Positions 59,838 to 64,000 of a DNA stretch of 64,000 nt are shown here, in pieces (within the stretch, counting starts at the first letter, position 1; each line of letters begins with the position of its first letter). This DNA is from Cavenderia fasciculata. Taxonomy: Eukaryota; Evosea; Eumycetozoa; Acytosteliales; Cavenderiaceae. The stretch spans positions 1,364,001 to 1,428,000 of the forward strand of contig NW_004457737.1 in NCBI RefSeq assembly GCF_000203815.1. The letters are read 5' to 3'. A program made the position numbers and the translations under genes. The notes below the pieces were generated by a model. It was not told where the DNA came from. It worked only from the letters and a program-made list of their open reading frames with translations, and searched no databases.

Positions 59838-60798
59838 TTCTAAATTCTACAAAAAAAAAAAGAAAAGATAGAATTGTACCAAAAATATATATATTTAATT
59901 AATAATTATTATTATTATTATAATGATAGATAATTGTACAACAACAACAACAACAAAAATATGAGTATGATGATGATGGATGAATAAATGAAATATATTT
60001 GTTACAACTACTAGTTAGTGTCCAAATAAACTTTGCTAAATTTAAATTGAATGTGAAATATGAAAAAGGGGTTGCTGTGTCCATTGGCAAATTGAACGAC
60101 ACACGCTTCTCTTTGTGTTTGTTGCTGCTTTGCCTGATGGATAGGTGGTGTGAGTGAGGTGGGTTAAATTTTGGTTGCAAACTAAATCATCCTTCCTTTT
60201 TAGCTACACAAAAGAGTAAGTACTATAATGTATTCATTCATACTCTTTCGTTAGCAATGTTAACACCACCAACACCACCAATCATTGGATGATTATCATC
60301 GCCTGGCAAGAAGGTGGATGGATGGGATGCATGATGAATTTGGGGTGAGGAGTATTTAAAAATGACAAAAAGTCAACAAAAGAAGCAATGGGGTAATCAT
60401 ACCACATATGTACATATATGAATGGAATGATTGATTTTGGGGGGTATGAATGAGATAACAAAAATAAAATAAAACTCGATGTGATGGATGGTATGGTGTT
60501 GGTAGAAAAACAAACAAAGTTGGAAATGAATGAATGACTGGATAAAAGGTAGGAGAGATGGATGGTCATGACATTTTTAATCAACTTTTTTTTTTATCAA
60601 CAATCTATTAGATTAATAATAATAATAATAATAATAATAGTTGTATGCTAAAAATAAATAAATAATTAAAAATATCTTGTTTATCTTTTACTACCCCCCA
60701 CTCACACCAGCAGCCAAACAAACACACCTGTGACAAGTCAAGTTTGAAATTTCTTTCTTTCTATCTTTCTTACTTTTTTTTTTTGGAATAATATTATT

Positions 60799-60835
<37 letters not shown>

Positions 60836-63084
60836 TGTTGTTGGAGAGTGTGTGTGAAAAAGATGGATTGTAGATATTATTATTTGAATAAGAATTCTTT
60901 TTATCTTATCTACTATAGTCGGATGGATGGATGGATAGATGGATGGATGTTGGATAAACAAGGAAATGACTGGATAATAAATGACAAAATTGCAGAGACA
61001 GATATTATTATTAATTAATTGAAACATACACGTTTTTTTGGTTGTTGTTGATGATGATAAATAATATTTTCCATTTTCAAAATTTCTATATTTATATTTG
61101 ACAAATTGTGAATGGAGAGAGACAGGAGAGAGAGAGAGAATGCAAAGGAGAGTAAGAGGAAACGGAAAGAGGAAATTTAAATTATAAAGGTGTATGTAAA
61201 GTGTAGATAGAATTAGAAAGAGTGGGGGTGCTGTAAGTAGGGTAGAATAGGGATGGGGATGAATGTGTAGTGTATCAAGATAGATAGATAGATAGATAGA
61301 TGGTTGGATGGATGGTTGGATGATGTAGGTAGAACAAACAAACAACAATTATTTTGTGTGTGTGTATGTGTATGTATTGGTGTTAAAAGAGGAAAGTGGG
61401 GTAAAAGGTACGCAGACACACAGAGAGAGAGTGTGTGTTGACTAGCTCGTTCCATTTCGCATTCCATTTCGTTTCGGCAAAGATAAAAAAAGAATAGATA
61501 ATAATTTAATTTCATTATGTGTCTGATGTTTGCAAATGTGCTCGGCAAAATAGAGAGGTGGTGGAAATTTGGAGTTTGAATGGAATGATTGTTGTAGGGG
61601 TAGTAGTGGTGACCAACAGATGAGCAGATGAATAAACACCTCCTCACCTGCGATATGCCCATCACCATCATCAAACATCGATCGTCGGGAAAGGCAATTT
61701 AATCTTTGCACTCACACATACACATTATTTATTTATTTTTGTGTTCAATTTTGATGATTCAATTTAATCATACATGATGATAGTAGAAATATTTGTTTTG
61801 TTTTGTTTGTTTGTTGTAAGGGGGTCACGCTGAAAGGTATACGGCGATAACAGATGGGTAGGTAGGTGTAAATATGAATATGAAAGTGAATCGAATCGAA
61901 TCGATTGGGATGATGAAATTTTTAATTCAACTTTGCAACTCTAACAACAAACATCTCTCACTATCCTCCATAATGTAGGTGTATGGGTGGATAAAACACC
62001 AGAAAAGAAATATTTACATTGGTTGGATTTTGTAAAGTAGTCAAAAAATAATAATTGTTGGTGTGGTGGGTGGGGTGTGACTGACTATAGTATAGTGAAT
62101 ATGGGGATATGATATAGAAATGGAATGTATCTTCTCCTCAACAACAAAGAAATAAATAAAATAAATAAATATAAATAAATAAAAAATGAGATAATGACGT
62201 TGGGGGTGATAATTGTATATATGTATTTATATATAATGTATAAATAGAATAGAATATGTTAAATCAGACAATGGTTTAAAAATGAAAAGAGATAGCTCTA
62301 AAAGATATTTGTTATTAAATTTGGTCTACCTTGTCATTCTCTTCACCACCAACAACATCTATTGGTGTATATATATATTTATTTATTTTTTTGATTTTTT
62401 CATTCAAAAGGAAGGATGGATATATACCCATATGAGGAATGGTTGGTAATGGAATGGAAGGTTGTTTTCCATTTTTTGGTTAGAGATTAAAGATGTCGAG
62501 AGTCATTAAAATACTCTTTTGGAATTGATTCAATTCAATCGAATGAATGATGAAACCAATGCATCATTATGATTTCAATATCCTTTCCAAAATGAAAAGT
62601 ATATTCATTTATATCAATATGTTGTTGTTGTTGTTGTTGTTGTTGTTTTACTTTATACGTAAATGATGAATTCATTAGTACAACCTATGTATATAGTTGT
62701 TGATAACTAAATTTATCAATATCTATTTTTCTTTTATTATTGTTTTAATCTTTCTTGTTGTTGTCGTTTGAGTTCTTGTTCATTCCCCTCACCCACACTA
62801 ATTTATAGACTGCAAACTCGGCTCTACAAAATAAGGGTAGGTTTTGGAGAAAGAGATGGGTGATCATTGGGTTCGTGTTGTCTCATTTCTGAAGAAATTT
62901 TTTTTATTACTATTTAATTTTTATTTATATTTGTATATATATTTAGATATTGTCAACACGTCACAGAGATAGAAAGATTGATTAATTGATTGTTAATAAT
63001 TGGAGATTGATTAATTGATTGTTAATAATTAATTATCGCTTCTTCTTGTTGTTGTTGTTGTTGTTGTTCTTGTTCTATTGATAG
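59838..63084. other. 3.2 kb gene-poor spacer
   Basis: The longest spacer in the window. It is AT-rich and holds many simple repeats: AATAAT/ATT (60620-60640, 60797-60834), GATG/GATA (60920-60950, 61280-61320), GT, GA, and TTG (62620-62645). Open frames at 60282-60584, 60797-61348 and 61213-61711 are made of repeat-derived Ile/Ser/Leu/His codons and look spurious. I see no tRNA, no transposon and no conserved element. It likely holds long promoters for the two divergent genes at its edges. Confidence 0.5.
62975..63032. repeat. 29 bp tandem duplication
   Basis: Unit AGATTGATTAATTGATTGTT plus AATAATTGG occurs at 62975-63003 and again, with the last two bases changed, at 63004-63032, shortly before the start of the Pro-rich gene. 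Confidence 0.85.
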
Positions 63085-64000
63085 ATGGATACAAATATAC
63101 AGATCAAGCGACCCAGTGAGGAAGAGTTGCAGTATGAAGTAAAGAGAAAGAGAGACGGCGAGGACGGCGGATACTCTCATCCACCAGCTCATCACGCACC
63201 ACATCCTCCTCACTCTGCACATTCGTCGTACTATGGTGCACACGACCCATACAACAGACCACCACCTCCTCCCCAACAACACTATGACGCTCGTTCATCT
63301 CCCCCATCGTATGCACACCCTCCTCCTCCTACTCCTGTTGGCGACTATAGATCGTCACAACCTCCACCTCCTCATCCTGTTGGCGACTATAGATCTTCGC
63401 AACCACCTCCATCGTACGGTGCACCGGGTGCGGCATACGACGATCCACACAGAAGATACGATCAAAGTGGTGCACCTCCTCCCCCACCCTCCTCTGCTTC
63501 CCCTCCACACCATTACCACGATTTGAGATCATCTCAACCCCCTCCACCTAGATATGACCAACATCCACAGACGTATGCACCACCCCCTGCAGACTACCGT
63601 TCGTCGCAGGCACCTCCTCCAGCAGACTACCGTTCGTCGTCTGCACCACCTCCCGCCGACTACCGTTCGTCGCAGGCTCCACCTCATCAATCTGGATACC
63701 CTCCCCACGACCCCTACTATGGCCATCCCCCTCCACCAGCCAGCCACGACCCATACTATGGATCGTCGCACCACGGTAGCTCGTACTATGGCGCACCTCC
63801 TCCCTCCTCTCCCTATGGCAGTCACTACGCACCACCACCACCATCCTCGTACTCGCCCTATTCGCATGCTCCTCCACCACCCTCGCCGTACCACGGATAC
63901 TCGCATGCTCCACCTCCTCCATCTCCCTACTCGTCATACGACCGTTACGCACCACCTCCACCAGCCGCTGCGTCACCCTACGGACACCCACCCCCAGCCA
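63085..64000 (+). CDS. Pro/Tyr/Ser-rich protein with NLS-like N-terminus (5' part)
   Basis: Open from the ATG at 63085 to the window end, at least 305 residues. The first 30 residues are not low complexity: MDTNIQIKRPSEEELQYEVK, then KRKRDGEDGG, with an evident basic nuclear-localisation-like motif. The rest is Pro/Tyr/His/Ser-rich with repeated units DYRSSQ/PPP (four or more copies of ADYRSSQAPPP-type units), DPYYG and SPYxSYSHAPPPP. A splice-acceptor-like TTCTATTGATAG directly precedes the ATG, suggesting a 5' UTR intron. Codon use is GC-richer than in neighbours. Such sequences occur in RNA-binding and transcription-related proteins, but the defining domain is presumably beyond the window; function unknown. 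Confidence 0.78.
   Translation, partial: MDTNIQIKRPSEEELQYEVKRKRDGEDGGYSHPPAHHAPHPPHSAHSSYYGAHDPYNRPPPPPQQHYDARSSPPSYAHPPPPTPVGDYRSSQPPPPHPVGDYRSSQPPPSYGAPGAAYDDPHRRYDQSGAPPPPPSSASPPHHYHDLRSSQPPPPRYDQHPQTYAPPPADYRSSQAPPPADYRSSSAPPPADYRSSQAPPHQSGYPPHDPYYGHPPPPASHDPYYGSSHHGSSYYGAPPPSSPYGSHYAPPPPSSYSPYSHAPPPPSPYHGYSHAPPPPSPYSSYDRYAPPPPAAASPYGHPPPA

Noticed and set aside
60282-61711. Several minus-strand frames of 89-183 residues
   Set aside because: Built from GATG, GT and ATT repeats; composition is repeat-driven and no motif is seen.

Overview
This is a gene-dense, intron-bearing eukaryotic window from a dictyostelid social amoeba. The genes have short AT-rich introns (about 65-100 bases, almost all GTAAGT or GTATGT to AG), AT-rich spacers, and homopolymeric Asn, Gln, Ser, Thr and His tracts. 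Several families are dictyostelid-typical: FNIP/F-box repeat proteins, a copine, a SplA-type SPRY-SAM-kinase, a countin-like secreted protein and an IPT/TIG adhesion-type surface protein. Many coding regions are richer in GC than those of D. discoideum, so a Polysphondylium/Heterostelium-type or group 1/2 species is more likely. That placement is inference.

Layout. 1-10.5 kb: 3' end of a CAAX protease (zmpste24), an F-box/FNIP protein, a copine, poly(A)-binding protein, and a Rap/Ras-like GTPase after a 2 kb spacer. 12-18.6 kb: the large SplA-type kinase. 20-24 kb: a Crinkler (CRN)-like P-loop NTPase-nuclease, a countin-like secreted protein and its internally deleted copy. 25-29.3 kb: bdp1 (TFIIIB), pus1 (tRNA pseudouridine synthase) and sap18. 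29.7-32.6 kb: an F-box/LRR-like gene, a LINE reverse-transcriptase remnant and a strong inverted repeat. 32.6-36.6 kb: a P5B-type ATPase. 37.8-45.2 kb: two near-identical alpha/beta-hydrolase copies in direct orientation flanking a 72-residue two-exon gene and a large IPT/TIG-EGF surface protein. 46.3-58.9 kb: a tyrosine-phosphatase-like protein, then wdr11 and vps39 divergently transcribed from a 425 bp shared promoter. 59.2-64 kb: an unrecognised gene, a 3.2 kb gene-poor stretch, and the 5' part of a Pro/Tyr-rich protein with a nuclear-localisation-like motif that runs off the window.

Functional themes: endosomal and vesicle traffic (copine, WDR11, VPS39, P5B ATPase), RNA biogenesis (PABP, Bdp1, Pus1), and development or cell-cell recognition (SplA, countin-like, IPT/TIG protein). 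I rebuilt exon structures by hand from splice signals and reading-frame continuity; each is a model that transcript data could test.

Three host genes need a one-base change in a homopolymer run (T6 at 899, A5 at 13025, C7 at 30434, plus-strand sense) to read through. This pattern suggests assembly errors rather than three independent pseudogenes. The most unusual items are the CRN-like NTPase-nuclease, the recent direct duplication around the surface-protein gene, a 32-base-arm hairpin at 45.7 kb, and the countin-like gene with its deleted copy. I did not see a clearly new multi-gene system.
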